Assembly: GCA_032629725.1 (NCBI GenBank)
Contig: JAFEVB010000004.1
Coordinates: 1,736,001 to 1,800,000, forward strand
Length of the DNA stretch: 64,000 bases
Direction: 5' to 3'
Origin: Gremmenia infestans
Lineage: Eukaryota > Ascomycota > Leotiomycetes > Helotiales > Hamatocanthoscyphaceae
The notes beneath the pieces are model-generated. The model was given only the letters and a program-made list of their open reading frames with translations. It made no database searches and was not told where the DNA came from. Positions 43,583 through 55,523 of this stretch are shown piece after piece. The first letter of the stretch is position 1. Each line of letters begins with the position of its first letter. Both the position numbers and the translations under genes were made by a program.

Positions 43583-44511
43583 ATGACGCTCATACCCCAA
43601 GACACCAAACCCGCAGCACCACCCACCACTACAACCCCCGCCCCCGAAGCCCCACCCCCATATACACCCTCCATCCCATCCACATCCCCATCCCAGGCAA
43701 ACCCCCAACCCAGAACCCCACAATCCAACGCCATAAAAGCCTCCACCGCAGTCTCCCTCACCGGCCCCCTCTCAATCCTCGGCCCCGTCACCTCCTCCTC
43801 CTCCATAACCCTCAGCACGCACATCCACATCGCAGGTAAGATCTCGTCCGCGTCGTCCGTGAGCCTGTCGGACGATATCAGCGTTGAGGGCAAGGTATCC
43901 AGCGCCTCGAAAGTTGTGCTGCGGAACGGCGTCAGGGTCGCGGATGCGGTGCATGCGAGCGGGAGTGTGGTGCTGCAGGGCGACGTGTGGGTGCAGGGCA
44001 AGGTGGATGCGAGTGGGAGTGTGACGCTGGATGGCTCGGCGTCGGGGCGAGGAGGAGAGAGGGAGGGCGTGAGGATAGGCGGGAAGGTTGATGCGAGTGG
44101 GGGTGTGGAGATTAGGGGGTGCGTCGAAGTCGCGGGAGACGTCACGTGTAGTGGGAAAGTGAAGATATACTGCCCGGAAAAAGGAAAGGTGAGATTGGGG
44201 GGGAAGGTGGGTGGGAAAGCTGGGTGTGTTGTCGAGGGCGATTTGGTTGTTGAGTAAGTCTACGGCGTCCCTCTCTTTTCTTCCATGCACATTTTGGGGG
44301 TTGAAGGAAGTCGATAGGCAGGCAGGAGTGTACTTACTAACTGACTTGTGATTATAGGAGGGATTTTGATGTCAAGGGGAATCTGACTTTGGATGGTAGT
44401 CTGCATGTCAAGGGTGATTTGGAAGTAAATGGATCGGTGTCGATGAAGAAAGGCTCCCAGTTGGTCGTTGATGGCAAGAGGACGATTCATGGCAGCTTAA
44501 AAGAGATTTAA
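43583..44511 (+). CDS. Bactofilin-like polymer-forming (DUF583-type) protein
   Basis: Two exons, 43583-44253 and 44358-44511, give 274 residues; the intron has donor GTAAGT and acceptor TTATAG. The N-terminal 50 residues are Pro/Thr-rich and disordered. From about 53 onwards the protein is a run of short beta-strand repeats: SLTGPLSILGPVTSSSSITL, HIHIAGKISSASSVSLS, ISVEGKVSSASKVVL, VWVQGKVDASGSVTLDGS, IGGKVDASGGVEIRG, VEVAGDVTCSGKVKI and, in exon 2, FDVKGNLTLDGSLHVKGDLE. The pattern [IV]-x-[GA]-x-[IV]-x-[AS]-x-x-x-[IV]-x-[LI] is that of the right-handed beta-helix of bactofilins, which self-assemble into filaments. Bactofilins are best known from bacteria; fungal homologues exist but their role is not established. 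Codon use is very GC-rich and the gene looks intact. Confidence 0.75.
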
Positions 44512-44877
44512 GATACCCCTGAGACAAGCTCAAAGTCCTGGAATAATAGACTTTGCCTCAGGAGCTTGAAGTCGCCCCCTTCCCTCTTTAACTGTGCATG
44601 CACATAAGGTAATAAGGAGTTCAAGATAAGGCTAATATAGTAGTGCAGAGATGTGAATTCTTATTTTAAGCGCCTTTTCTCTCCCCAGCTCCTAATCCAA
44701 ATTCAGCTGGCTGGCTATATCCAGATCCAGTCTTGCAGCAAGCATACAGTCCCTCCAATTGTACCAAGTATACATAACATATATACAAAACGAGCCAAAA
44801 ACGTGATTAATTACAATTAAAAAAAATAGACCAACAGAAAGTTTATCCTTTCTTTTTTTCATCAATTCGTTTCATCA
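44512..44877. other. Convergent intergenic region
   Basis: 366 bp between the bactofilin-like gene (+) and the INSIG gene (-). Nothing coding. Confidence 0.4.
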
Positions 44878-46057
44878 TCATCGTCGGCGCGAGGATCCAA
44901 CATCTTTCCGTATCCCAAAGCCACTAAGGGCCAGCCGCCGTCCGATATTGCCAAAGCAGACACAGGAGCAGAACAGTACGGATAGAACCCAGATGGCGCC
45001 TTCGATGTTTTCTCGGCTGATGTTGATGTACCCGCCGAGGTCCATGCCCATGACATTCAAGTCTGCTCGATTTTGTGAGTGGTGCGCCGAGGTCGAGTTT
45101 GCGCTTGGGACTGGGCTGGGCATTATTTCGGGGGTGACGATGAAATGGAACAGGGTGCCGAGTACGCCTACAGCGGTGGAGAGGAGGAGACCGGGTGTGG
45201 AGCGGTCGATTAGGTACCAGAGGACTGGGTTTACGAAGGCGAGAGTGAGGGATGCTTGGAGGGTAGAAGTCCATGGTAACTTGCGCTGTAAGGAATATAT
45301 TAGCAAAATAAAATAAAGTACCCTCCTCTGCTGGGAATGAGAGAGCAGCAATACATACGATCGCGAAAGCAATTCCCACAAATCCTCCCACGCTCCTCAC
45401 AACCGGCGTCCAGTCCGCATCCAGTATGGTATTCGAATCGAGCTCCTCGTCCGCCTTCACCATTTGGTTCGGCGAGCAAATCTTCTTGTCCCCATACTCC
45501 TCTAAGGGCTCCTCTGAACCGGCTGAAAACATGGTATCGACCCACGGCAGAAGACTCCCCAACGCAACACCAGCCACGCCCCAAAATAGTAGATACCTCC
45601 AATCATTACTCGGCTTGATGAGGCCCCCAACCTGGAACGGCGCCAGCTGCTGATCATCATGCAGATGCCGTACCAAGAGTCCATATCCCATGCCTATGCC
45701 AAATAACAATATGCTCCTCAACACCAGCGAAAACACCCGGAAGAACGTAGACGGTGGAGGTCGAGGCGGGGCCGTCGATTTTCGAAGGATTGGGGGGGAG
45801 GATGGACCATTGAGGGGCGTTTGGGCGCCTGTTCCCCAGGGCGTTGAAGGCTCGCCGTACTCTGAGGCCGTGTAGCCCGTGGGCGAGTAGATGCCCAGCA
45901 GGGTGGAGGAGGTGAGGTTCAGGATGGAACCCGTTCGAGAGGGCCCTTCATCGGCCAGTTCAGGGCTGAGGAGTGGACTGGGAGGTTGTTCAATTATGGA
46001 GCTGTGGTCGAAGGGTCTCTGGGGTGTAGGGCGGTAGAGCTTGGGGGACGAAGACAT
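44878..46057 (-). CDS. INSIG-family ER membrane protein
   Basis: Two exons, 46057-45359 and 45285-44878, close to 368 residues; donor GTATGT, acceptor TTACAG. Residues 1-105 are Pro/Ser-rich and cytosolic. Then come six hydrophobic segments: VLRSILLFGIGMGYGLLV, DWRYLLFWGVAGVALGSLLP, a third at SVGGFVGIAFAI joined by splicing to RKLPWTSTLQASLTLAFVNP, LLLSTAVGVLGTLFHFIV and a C-terminal WVLSVLFCSCVCFGNIG. 'GfvGiafaiRKlpW-s--Qas---a--NPvLWy--DrT' is the core of the INSIG domain. Relatives are fission-yeast Ins1 and budding-yeast Nsg1/Nsg2, which bind HMG-CoA reductase or SREBP/Scap in sterol control. The conserved Arg-Lys-Leu-Pro-Trp lies exactly at the intron. Confidence 0.9.
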
Positions 46058-47242
46058 TTTCTAGGCGTGGTGATGATATTTTGATTGTCTCGCGGGTTTG
46101 CCGATTGGCTGCCGTGCTGCTTTTTGGGGTTTCGCTGAAGTTTTTGTTGTGGTTAAGTTGTCAGATTTCAACGCTTTCGTGATGCTATAGCATGTGAACG
46201 CCCTTGTACGTTGCCGTCAATCTCTCAAGTCGTCGTGTATTCCCAAGCCCTTTCGTACGCAGTAACCTGACCCTTGTGTACAATTGCAATAACCCCTGAA
46301 AATCGTATGTATTACTTGTATACGTATGATAAGTGGTGGTGATTTCACGAACGACTTTGGCGGTGCGAGAATCATGGAATCCGGACCGGATTCCTCACAC
46401 ATGTGAAAGACCGCAAAAGCAGTGAGTAGTACATTATTATAGTGTTGAGTGGGGATGCACGCGTACGGAGGTAGCGTAAAGTCTCGTCCCAGTTTTAATC
46501 GCAGCTCTCCAATGGTGAAGCTTGTCTAGAGTCTGGATGGAACACTTGACATGGCGGCTTGCCTCGCTTGCTTCACATGCTCAACTCTTTTCATCGGCGC
46601 TTCAGTACCTTCCGCCCCGACAGCTAAACTGTTTGGGGAATAGTATGAATGTACCTTTCTCTCATGCCAGCACTTGTACAGTACCTAGGTACGTACACCA
46701 CTTTACCTTTCCATATTCTATTCGAATATTCACAATCCCAATAACCATCCTCCTATCATGCCACCTTACCAACAGTCTATTATCATAATAAAAAGTCATT
46801 GCACTTCTCCCCACCTGACTCATGTCGTTCTCAGGAGTCAAGACCGGGCTTTTTAGCTGCGGTGCATTGCATAAGCTTACTCGGTATTAGCATGCATATG
46901 ACATGCGCAGATCCTGGGGTTTTACCGTATCGCCAAATCAGCAATCGCTATTTGGTACGCGTGAGTGCAGTGCGTTGATGTCAAAGCATGTATGAAGCAA
47001 TGCATGAATTAATGAAAACGGCAGTCATGTGCGTGCACGGAAAATTGAAGGATATTTCTTACTACTCTGGTAGTTGAGGTATTAAGGTAGGTCTCAAAGG
47101 CTTTGGGAACTTGGAGTAATATCTTAATTTGCCTCATCAAGGTCTCGTACCTCGCCATAAGTTATAAGTCATTATCTATACTCTGCCGTTTCTATGCGGG
47201 CGTAGGTCTCTTCTAACATCTAAGCAAACTTCAAAGGCTAGT
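46058..47242. other. Intergenic region
   Basis: 1.2 kb without supported genes. Left part is the INSIG promoter, right part the 3' flank of the permease. Nothing repetitive seen. Confidence 0.45.
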
Positions 47243-49083
47243 TCATATCTTCTCCGTCATAGTGACATCCATCTTCTCCGTCGTCTTTTCTTTCGGCTCA
47301 TCCCCCTCGACCGGCATAACATGATCAGACGTAAATATATCAAGCTTCGTATCCCTAAACTTCCTCGCACCAACACCACGCTCAAATAGAACGTCCATCT
47401 CACCATAAGTCCTCCCCTTAGGCTCAGGTAGCCGGAAATAGATCCACACGATACACAGAAAACAGGTGCCTGCCCAAAAGAAAGCAGACTTCGCACCCCA
47501 TCCCCAACCAGTCGGTTGCGGGGTGAGTTGGTAGGTCGTAAGAACGTTAACGACGATACCACCAACATTGTAACAATTCCTCGCAATGACAATAGTCTTA
47601 GCCTTCAACCGCGTTGACGACACCTCTGCTACCAGTGCATAGCACACGGGACCGACCGTAAGATCATACACGAACGTGAAGATTAATAGCATAGACCCAA
47701 TAGCCCAACGCGAAGCCGTGTTGGAGGATGGCGCGATGGCCGTAAGGCCAATGATGATTAGTAGGGCGAACAGGACGCAGGAACCATTAAGGTAGAGAGA
47801 CCGTCTGCCTGCGCGGGCCATAAGAAACCAACTGCCTATGGTGCCGATCATGCCGAGTGCATACTGCGCCATGGAGAGATCGAAGGAGGCTGTCGTAGCC
47901 AGACCGGCTTGTTGGTAGAAGTAAGTTGAGTAGCCCATGAAGGTGCTTCCGCACCATGTTTGGACGAGCCAGGTTATGCAGGCTATTTCTGTTCGGCGGC
48001 GGTCGGTTCGTTTGAAGCAGTCAAAGTAGGATGTCCCTGCGGATATCTGCTTCTCGATTTCGTTGGTGTGGATCATCATGGAGATTTGGCTGTCGACGTT
48101 GAAGTCTGCATCGTTGCGAGTTGTGAGACGGAGAACGGACTTTTTGGCATCTGCGATTCTGTTGCGACGGACGAGCCACCATGGAGATTCAGGGGCGAAA
48201 AGGCAGCCAATTAAGATTGGGAGTGGCCACATCCATTGAACTGCAAATGGGATGCTGGACGGGAGTCAGTAACTTTCTGTTTAATAATCTTTTGGGTATA
48301 TAGCGTACCGGTATGCCCATTGATCTTGACGGGAAAGAACCCCGCGAACAACACCCGAGGCGATGAATTGACCCATGACCCAGCAGAGGTTGACGTACGT
48401 ACAAAGGTAGGCACGAAGAGCGACAGGGCAAACATCGGATGCGTAGGCACAAGTGAGAGTCTGGAAGACGCCCCTGTTGATCGAGGTTAGATAAGGCTAG
48501 AGATGTGGAGTGCATGCATATCTAGAATGTGGGGAGGGTCACTATACCATGGAATACCGCACATGATTTCCCCCGCAAGAAGCATTTGGACGTTCTGGGA
48601 GAAGAACGGAATGAAGATGAAGGCAACCATCATGGCCAAAGCCCCAATCATTGTCTTGCGGTAGCCATACCTCTCCGATACCATGCCACTGATAAAGAGA
48701 CCAATGATTTCCCCGCAGAGGGCACCATTGCTGAGGCCTGACTTCCATGGTGCGGGAACGGTGTAAGTCCCGTCGGCGGCCCGAACACCAAACTTTTGGT
48801 TGAATTGTGGTAGAGCGTAGAAGGAACTCAGCAAGACGACGTCATAGCCTTCCATGACAATGGCGGTGCTAAGAAGTATCGACCATCCGACGGCTTTCGG
48901 ATATAGCTTGATGGCTTGCATGAAGTCCATCTGCTGTTCCTTGGTGGTGGCATCTTTGGCTTCGGTCGAGAGACCAGCGAAGTTCTCGACAGCAACTGAA
49001 GCTTTCCGGACGACACTGTCTTCAAGGTGGAGTGTATTGTCTGGGGCAGCTTCTTGGGCGGTGGACCCTTGCAATTGCCGCAT
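47243..49083 (-). CDS. MFS sugar transporter, alpha-glucoside (maltose) permease type
   Basis: Three exons, 49083-48548, 48473-48309 and 48254-47243, close to 570 residues. Twelve helices of the sugar-porter family are visible. Markers are the EGYDVVLLSSFYALPQFNQK segment after helix 1, SERYGYRKTMIG (loop 2-3 motif), PESPWWLVRRNR (after helix 6), the MARAGRRSLYL loop (helices 8-9) and RLPEPKGRTYGEMDVLFE (PE-KGRT-EMD, after helix 12). 'EGYD--L--sfya-p-F' and 'WW-vr--r---A' are typical of Mal/Mph-type alpha-glucoside:H+ symporters. The start ATG is the last unit of a CAT repeat in the leader; an upstream in-frame ATG at 49143 would add a hydrophobic Ile/Thr stretch and is less likely. It is divergent from the alpha-glucosidase gene. 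Confidence 0.9.
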
Positions 49084-49875
49084 GATGATGATGATGGTGG
49101 TGATGGCAATGGATGGAGATGGTAGTGCAAGAAGATAGAGCAACGAGGATGAGTTGTTCTAAATTTCAAACCAAATCGGTCGAGGAAGGCATCCAAAAGA
49201 AGGAGGAGCGAGTTGACGAAAGTAGGCCCATCAGATGTACCTAGGTAGCAATTGAGCAAACCTAAGACCTTGGTTGAGGCAAGGTATGAGAGGGAGATAA
49301 GTTGGCCATGGATATACACATAGACATATCTACACTTGACGTACTTTGCCAGATGTAGTAGTAGATTGGTAGATATCGAATTGAGGTTGGTGGCACAGAG
49401 GCCGGAGTGGTTCGAGGTCAACAGGGAAAGCGGCACTAGACTTCCAAAGTGTCAGGCGGAGCGGGACGTTGAACTTGTGTCCACAGAGCTACCTAGGTGG
49501 GGTTTAGACATGGCTACACTACATAGGTACTTGACAAGGTTTCACCATCTCTCGTCACATCTAAGTCGATGCAATAAATGTAAGGAAATTGACACGAACT
49601 AGGAAGTGGTTGGAGACTAGGTACTAATAGAGTTGAATGTGACTAGGAGAAAGGAAGATACCTAATATAGAACCTACCAACCCCGCAAGAATCAAAGTAC
49701 CGGAGCTATATGCTCAGTCCCGGAGAGGGGTGGGTGAGTAGGGCTCCAAGGATGCAAATCCGGGGAAACCCGTCATCGTAGTCTCACATCCATGCAGTAG
49801 GCAGGTAATGTGTTCCTGAGCATCTGACTGTGTTGTGCATGTTCTACTTGTACCTTAGGTATGTTTCGTCACCAC

Positions 49876-49907
<32 letters not shown>

Positions 49908-50711
49908 GTAGCCGTCTGCTATTTCACTGAACCGTTTGCGTAAGCCTGCGAGACGGTCTTGAGCACGTGAGAAAAATGGTTTTCTCTTGATGATATTGCA
50001 ATACAAGGGCCGACCCACTTGTCAATTGGAGCACCATCAGCAAAGAGTTGCTCATACTCCGCAGGGTGGCCGACTACCGACTAAACTTGATATATATAGT
50101 GTAACAATATCAGCAAAAGTAGTTCTCGGTAGTCTCGATTATCTCGGCACGCTCATGACGCACAGATCGCTTACGCACCTACCCCCACACTTTCACAGTG
50201 AAAAAATCTACTGGTAGTCCAGTGAGAGATGGACTCTCCATCACCCCGCCGCTCTCTCTCCAAATATACTTGTACCTACTTCAAAAGCTTCAAGCTATTT
50301 TTGGACTTCCAAACCCGCGAATTCATGCGAGTATATCTCCACATACACCTAGGTAGGGCAAGCGAAAAGCTGCATTATTCAGATAGCGGGGTCAATAGGT
50401 ACGGCTTGGTATGTTCCACTCCCCACCTGCTTCAAGGTCGACAACCCTTGTCATTTATTTCGCTTTCGTCGAGACACAATGAAGCTGTACGCCAGTATCG
50501 TGACACATGTAGTAAACTAAACTCAATTTACTGCGTAACATGGCATTTCTTTCTTTCGTCCTTTCTCACATGATCTTTTTACGACTTGGCCTTTTAACCC
50601 CACTTCTATCATTTCCCCTCTCGACTTTCAAACGTACCTATCAATTTTTAGATCCTTTACAACTTCCTTCCACCATCAATTTCTCTGCATTCTTTCATAC
50701 CACAAATAATC
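49084..50711. promoter_or_regulatory. Divergent control region between alpha-glucoside permease and alpha-glucosidase
   Basis: 1.6 kb between two opposite ATGs. It holds the CAT repeats at 49084-49105 and 49871-49907. A CGGGGAAACCCG palindrome lies near 49760 (inverted CGG with 6-base spacer, a possible Zn2Cys6 site), and a GATATATATAGT TATA-like box near 50090. No gene is supported inside. Which half serves which gene is not shown by the sequence. Confidence 0.45.
49871..49907. repeat. (CAT)n trinucleotide microsatellite
   Basis: About twelve units, beginning ACCACCATCATC and continuing to ATCATCAG, in the permease/glucosidase control region. A shorter run of the same kind abuts the permease start codon. 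Confidence 0.9.
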
Positions 50712-52545
50712 ATGACTACGCCAGACAGGATCTGGTGGAAGGATGGCACTGTCTACCAAATATACCCCGCCTCATACAAAGATTCCAACAACGATGGACT
50801 GGGTGACATCCCGGGTATCATCTCCAAGATCGATTATATCAAAGACCTTGGTGTTGACATTGTCTGGCTCTCCCCAATGTACGATTCACCACAGCTTGAT
50901 ATGGGTTACGACATCTCCAACTACGAAGCTGTCTACCCACCATACGGTACCGTTGCTGATATGGAAACTCTGATCGAAGCATGCCATTCGCGGGGCTTAC
51001 GTCTGATTCTCGATCTCGTCATCAACCATACCTCGGATGAACACCAATGGTTCAAAGAGTCTCGAAGGTCGAAAACCGATCCCAAGAGAGACTGGTATAT
51101 TTGGCGACCTGCGAAATACGCGGCAGATGGGATGCGAATGCCCCCGAACAATTGGCGGAGTTTCTTCAGTGGTAGTGCATGGCAATGGGATGAACATACA
51201 CAAGAATACTACCTCCATCTCTTTGCTACTCAGCAGCCCGATTTAAATTGGGAGAATGCCACCACTCGCCGAGCAATCTATGATTCTGCCATGGAATTCT
51301 GGCTTCAGAAGGGGGTTGATGGATTTAGAATTGATACGGTTAACATGTATTCCAAGGTAAGGAAGCTAGACAAGTAACAACCACTTTCTCCTTCAAGCCC
51401 CGTCTAAGATGTTTCACTTTGCAAAGCAATTTTCAGAAAACAAAGCTAATTTTCATCTGCAGGGTACCGACTTACCTGATGCTCCTATCATCGATCGAGG
51501 TATCTTCGAGCAACCCGCTTCAAGCCTGTTCTGCAATGGCCCACGAATGCACGAGTTTCTCCGCGAAATGAACACCCAGGTCCTCTCCAAATATGACACC
51601 ATGACCGTCGGCGAACTTTCCGATACCCCAGACCCCAAACACGTCCTCCGATATGTCGGTTCAGGAGACAAGCAGCTCGACATGATATTTCAGTTCGACA
51701 TTGTCGATTTAGGAGGTGGCAAGATACATAAATACGAGTACGAAGGCTACCAGCTCTCAGAGATGAAAGCAATAATCGCTAAATGGCAACAATTCATTGA
51801 CGGCAGCGATGGCTGGACAACCGTTTTCTGTGAAAACCATGATCAAGGCCGCTCAGTCTCACGATTTGCATCCGATTCCCCCGAATGGCGGGAACGTTCT
51901 TCCAAGCTGCTAGCAATAATGATGTGCGCCATGACCGGCACACTATTCGTCTACCAAGGGCAAGAAATCGGGATGATCAATGCTCCCACTGCTTGGCCCA
52001 TTGAAGACTACAAGGACATCGAGGCGCTCAATTATTACCATTCCGTTGCAAAGCGAACCAATAATGACACGGAGGCTTTAGCACACGTTATGAAATCCAT
52101 TCAGATCCTCGGACGAGATCATGCTCGTTTGCCAATGCAGTGGGACTCCACTCCTTACGCTGGTTTTACGGATAAAAAGGACGGGGCCTGGATGCGTACC
52201 CATGACCTGTACAAGGAGATCAACGTCGCGTCCCAACTCAACGACCCGGACTCTGTCCTCGCTTTCTGGAAGAAGATGCTGCAGACAAGAAAAGCGCACA
52301 AGGACCTTTTCATCCACGGCCGCTTCGAAACTTTCGATATGGATAATCAGGAGACTTTCGTATTTGGCAAGACCTTTGGCGAAGACCGGGCAGTTGTGGC
52401 GTTGAACTTCACGGATAGCGAACAGCCGTTTAGGAGGCCGCAGGGGCAGGGGAAGTTGCAGTTGCTGGTAAGTAATGTAGGGGGTGTCAATGGAACAGAG
52501 GATATGCTATTACCGTATGAAGGGAGGGTTTACCTTGCGCTTTAA
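50712..52545 (+). CDS. GH13 alpha-glucosidase (maltase / oligo-1,6-glucosidase type), intracellular
   Basis: Two exons, 50712-51356 and 51463-52545, close to 575 residues; donor GTAAGG, acceptor CTGCAG. No signal peptide: the protein starts DRIWWKDGTVYQIYPASYKD. GH13 regions are all present: DLVINHTSDEH (region I), GFRIDTVNMYSK with the nucleophile Asp (region II, at the exon end), TVGELSD with the acid/base Glu (region III) and VFCENHDQGR with the stabilising Asp (region IV). QPDLNWEN is the usual conserved region V of this subfamily. The Val after the region II nucleophile-Thr pair (DTVN) is associated with alpha-1,4 rather than alpha-1,6 preference in maltases. Coupled to the divergent permease it would hydrolyse imported maltose or similar sugars. 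Confidence 0.95.
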
Positions 52546-52870
52546 TGAAAACGCTTGTTTTAATATATCAAATTTCCTTTTCCTTGACGTCCTTTCTGAT
52601 TGCACAGCGATGAGCCTCCTGATTTAGCGTTTCCCTTTCTTATTTTACTCCTGCTCGCTCGCTCGCATAGGCTTACTCACTCCATACCTAGGTATTATTA
52701 TGGAAATCGGCGCTACTACAGAATGGTACCGTACGTTTTAACAGATCATTCGTATTCTATTTCCGTACCAAATAGCTGCATGTGGTATAGTAATTATATA
52801 TATGAGTATTTTACGTCTGTAGTTCTCTCCACCCTTTCTATCTTTCTTTCTCCACAATCTACATTCCTTC

Positions 52871-52898
52871 CAAGTTTCAAGTTTCAAGTTTCAAGTTT
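52871..52898. repeat. (CAAGTTT)4 heptanucleotide tandem repeat
   Basis: Four perfect contiguous units about 325 bases downstream of the alpha-glucosidase stop codon. Confidence 0.9.
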
Positions 52899-53115
52899 CA
52901 TCTTCATCCGTACCATCCGGCATCTATTCATTTATCCTTGTCTAACCTACCTACCTACCTATATCTATCGTACTACACTACACTACCGTAGAACACCCCG
53001 TAGGCGGATTGATTGATTAATAGAATAATATATATATATATAACAGTCAGTTGTCCTTAATCCATCGCTCGTGACCGAATGCACATGGCTGAAAACGCAT
53101 CATGTAAGATTATGC

Positions 53116-53141
53116 GAGGCGGCTGTGGCGGCTGTGGCGGC
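53116..53141. repeat. GGCGGCTGT short direct repeat
   Basis: Two and a half units of a nine-base GC-rich motif in an AT-rich setting. Confidence 0.7.
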
Positions 53142-54161
53142 ACTAGCGGAGCTACGGTATGGTACGTGGCGCGTTTAAGGTTTAGCATACTTACTGGTAC
53201 TGTAGCAGGATCTACGGAGAACGGAGTAAGCATGCTTGCTATACGGTACTAGGTAGATACACGTAGATGGATCGAGATTCGAGATGGAGCGCACAAATGG
53301 TTCTTCCTTTATCTCGGATCCATTTTGATGTCAATTTTAAATCCTGACTTGTTCCTCTGTAGTCTAGTCTATGAATTTGTATTAGATAGATAAATTTTAT
53401 ACTTCTGCTTTGCCTCTTTTTATATTGGAACTTTCACTTTGTTATAGTAACAAAGGAGACCCACTTATACTTAGGATCATCCCCTTTTCTTGCTCTAAAC
53501 TCTTGGCATTGATAATAGAATCTTAAGCGAGTGCTAGGAGTTATTTAGAGCTGCATCTCTATATAGACTCTTTTATATATATATAAACCTAACTACCTCC
53601 GGAACTTTATAGTTGATTATATAGCTACTCGATATTGTAGCTAGATTATTATACACGTTTCTATCTTGCAGATTAAAACTTGTTATAAAGTTAAAAAGAT
53701 GATAAACAAAGACGAAAAGAGAGGGCTTAAGAAAAGTCGAGGTGGATAACTTTAGAGTTTGTTCAAGAATTACGAGTCTACCTAGAAAACAGAAGCCAGA
53801 TAGACAAAAATAGAATCATGTCATTCTGATATTTGACGTTAGATATACTACTTTATACGTATATCCTTATTCTCCTCTCGGAAATGCAATGTTAACCTCG
53901 CACTACATTCTCCACACTTCTCGCAAGCTATCACCCTAAATTCCGACAGCCCCACGCAAGTCGCCACACCGCACGAAGGATGCTCAATCGTAAAAGCTGC
54001 TCGTAAAAAGTTTCGAAACTAACTTGATTTCTGTAACTTTGCTCACTATAGGTTCCTCGGCCCGAACCGTTGGTGCACGAAATGGCTTGATAACATGCTT
54101 AAACGGAGGGACGTTCTTTGAGCAACTATACGTAAGATTTGAGGTGAGGTTGTTTCAATAC

Positions 54162-54490
54162 TAATAGTCGGTTCATCCTTCTTTGCTCGCATTCGCTTCA
54201 GGTCAGGGGAAGCGAATGTCCCGTCCTAGGTAAGCGATTGTCCTAGACCAAAAAGTATACCAAAAAACGCGCTTTTATGCTAAAAGTAGAATTGGAAATA
54301 ACTCTACTATCTAATAAATGCATAGGGTAATAGTTAATACTAGACAATATGTAGTAGTTAGGCCATTTAAGTAATCAAAATTAAATTTTAAAGGGCTGCG
54401 TAGCTAATAAGCTGGGATAATCGCTCACCTAGGACGTTCGCTTCCCCCAACTGTGAGCAAAGCGAGCGAAGAAGGAAGGACCGACTATTA
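54162..54490. mobile_element. MITE-like element with long terminal inverted repeats
   Basis: The left end TAATAGTCGG is the exact inverse of the right end CCGACTATTA. Similarity continues for about 80 bases: the left arm has CTTTGCTCGC, GGGGAAGCGAA, then TCCTAGGT and AGCGATT, and the right arm read inversely has CTTCGCTCGC, GGGGGAAGCGAA, then TCCTAGGT and AGCGATT. The 329-bp unit has an AT-rich centre with no coding frame. If the outer TA is counted as target duplication, it fits a Tc1/mariner-type non-autonomous element. A shorter relative lies at 56468-56536. Confidence 0.8.
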
Positions 54491-55523
54491 GATCTACAAG
54501 GAGGGATTCTAGAAGTTATGTTTCAATATCGCATAACCTTCCACTTTTAGATTGTGAAAAGAATGATTTGTGCCTCTAGGATACTTCGTCCCGGGCTGAA
54601 TGGGGTGCTGCACTGCTGTCAGGGGTTCCTTATATGGGAAGTGCCATAGAATATCATCCCTGGTACCGTGACAGCCTTGTCACGCCTGAGAAGAAGTATG
54701 AAGCTCTAATCTGAAAGACCGCCACTAATAATGTAAATGATAGCTGGTTGCTTGAGCCACCAATTCTGAAACTTAGGTGGCTGCGACAATCTTCAAGCCA
54801 ACCTGTTTACCTAGAAATGTAAGATGATTGGGCAAATTCACTATTCTATGGTAAAAGTCTGTGTGGGCATTATACTTAAATCCTATCGCGTATAGGAGGC
54901 ACAACCTCATGAGACTCATCCTGGATAGTGATAGGTCGTTGCTATCGGGGTTGACTCTTACGGGGTAAGTTTATTTTGATAAATCGCGGGACCAATATCA
55001 TCTGCCACCCACACAGTAGGTCCTGGCTTCTTGCTATGTTGATAAATGTGATAGCACAGGTGAGATTATCATGTTAATTATGTAATAAGGAAGCGCCCAG
55101 CTTCCTTCGTAGCCGCGGAAGGGGTGTTGGGATTCTGTGAATGGGTGGTTATGAGTGGCAAGAACACTGTACCTGTCACAAAACCTATGAGCTTCATAAA
55201 GCACTCGCTTTAGAACTCCCAATTAGTTAATATTCAGGGCCTTGACATGTAGTATTGCGGGATCAGGATCATTATCAGGATTGAACAGCTTCCCTTCATT
55301 TTACAGCAGTAACAGCACTCCTCGGTCACGGAAGAGTCGGTTCATAGATCTCGACAGAGATGAAGAGGTAGAGGAAAAGTATATAACTCCCTCTATTTCT
55401 CTCTTCTAATGACTTCACTCTCATCTTCATTCCGCTCTTCGATCTTGCCTCCTATCCTTTACACTTTCTTGTCCATTACACATTATCTCACTTCAAACCA
55501 CTACCATATATTCCATCAACTTT
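54491..55523. other. Gene-free region between MITE and secreted-protein pseudogene
   Basis: 1 kb without a supported gene; AT-rich. The right end, pyrimidine-rich with a GTATATAAC TATA-like box near 55380, looks like the old promoter of the secreted-protein gene. Confidence 0.45.

Larger units (their letters stand above)
52546..54161. other. Repeat-rich gene-free region
   Basis: 1.6 kb with several simple repeats: CAAGTTT x4 at 52871-52898, CTAC/CCTA units at about 52948-52962, TA runs near 53030, a GGCGGCTGT direct repeat at 53116-53141 and another TA run near 53575. The rest is AT-rich. A 138-codon frame at 52600-53016 is created by these repeats and is not a gene in my view. Confidence 0.55.

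Noticed and set aside
52600..53016. 138-codon open frame after the alpha-glucosidase gene
   Set aside because: It begins at a non-ATG codon, runs through simple repeats (CAAGTTT, CTAC) and is dominated by Tyr, Ser, Thr and Leu from repeat translation; no motif.
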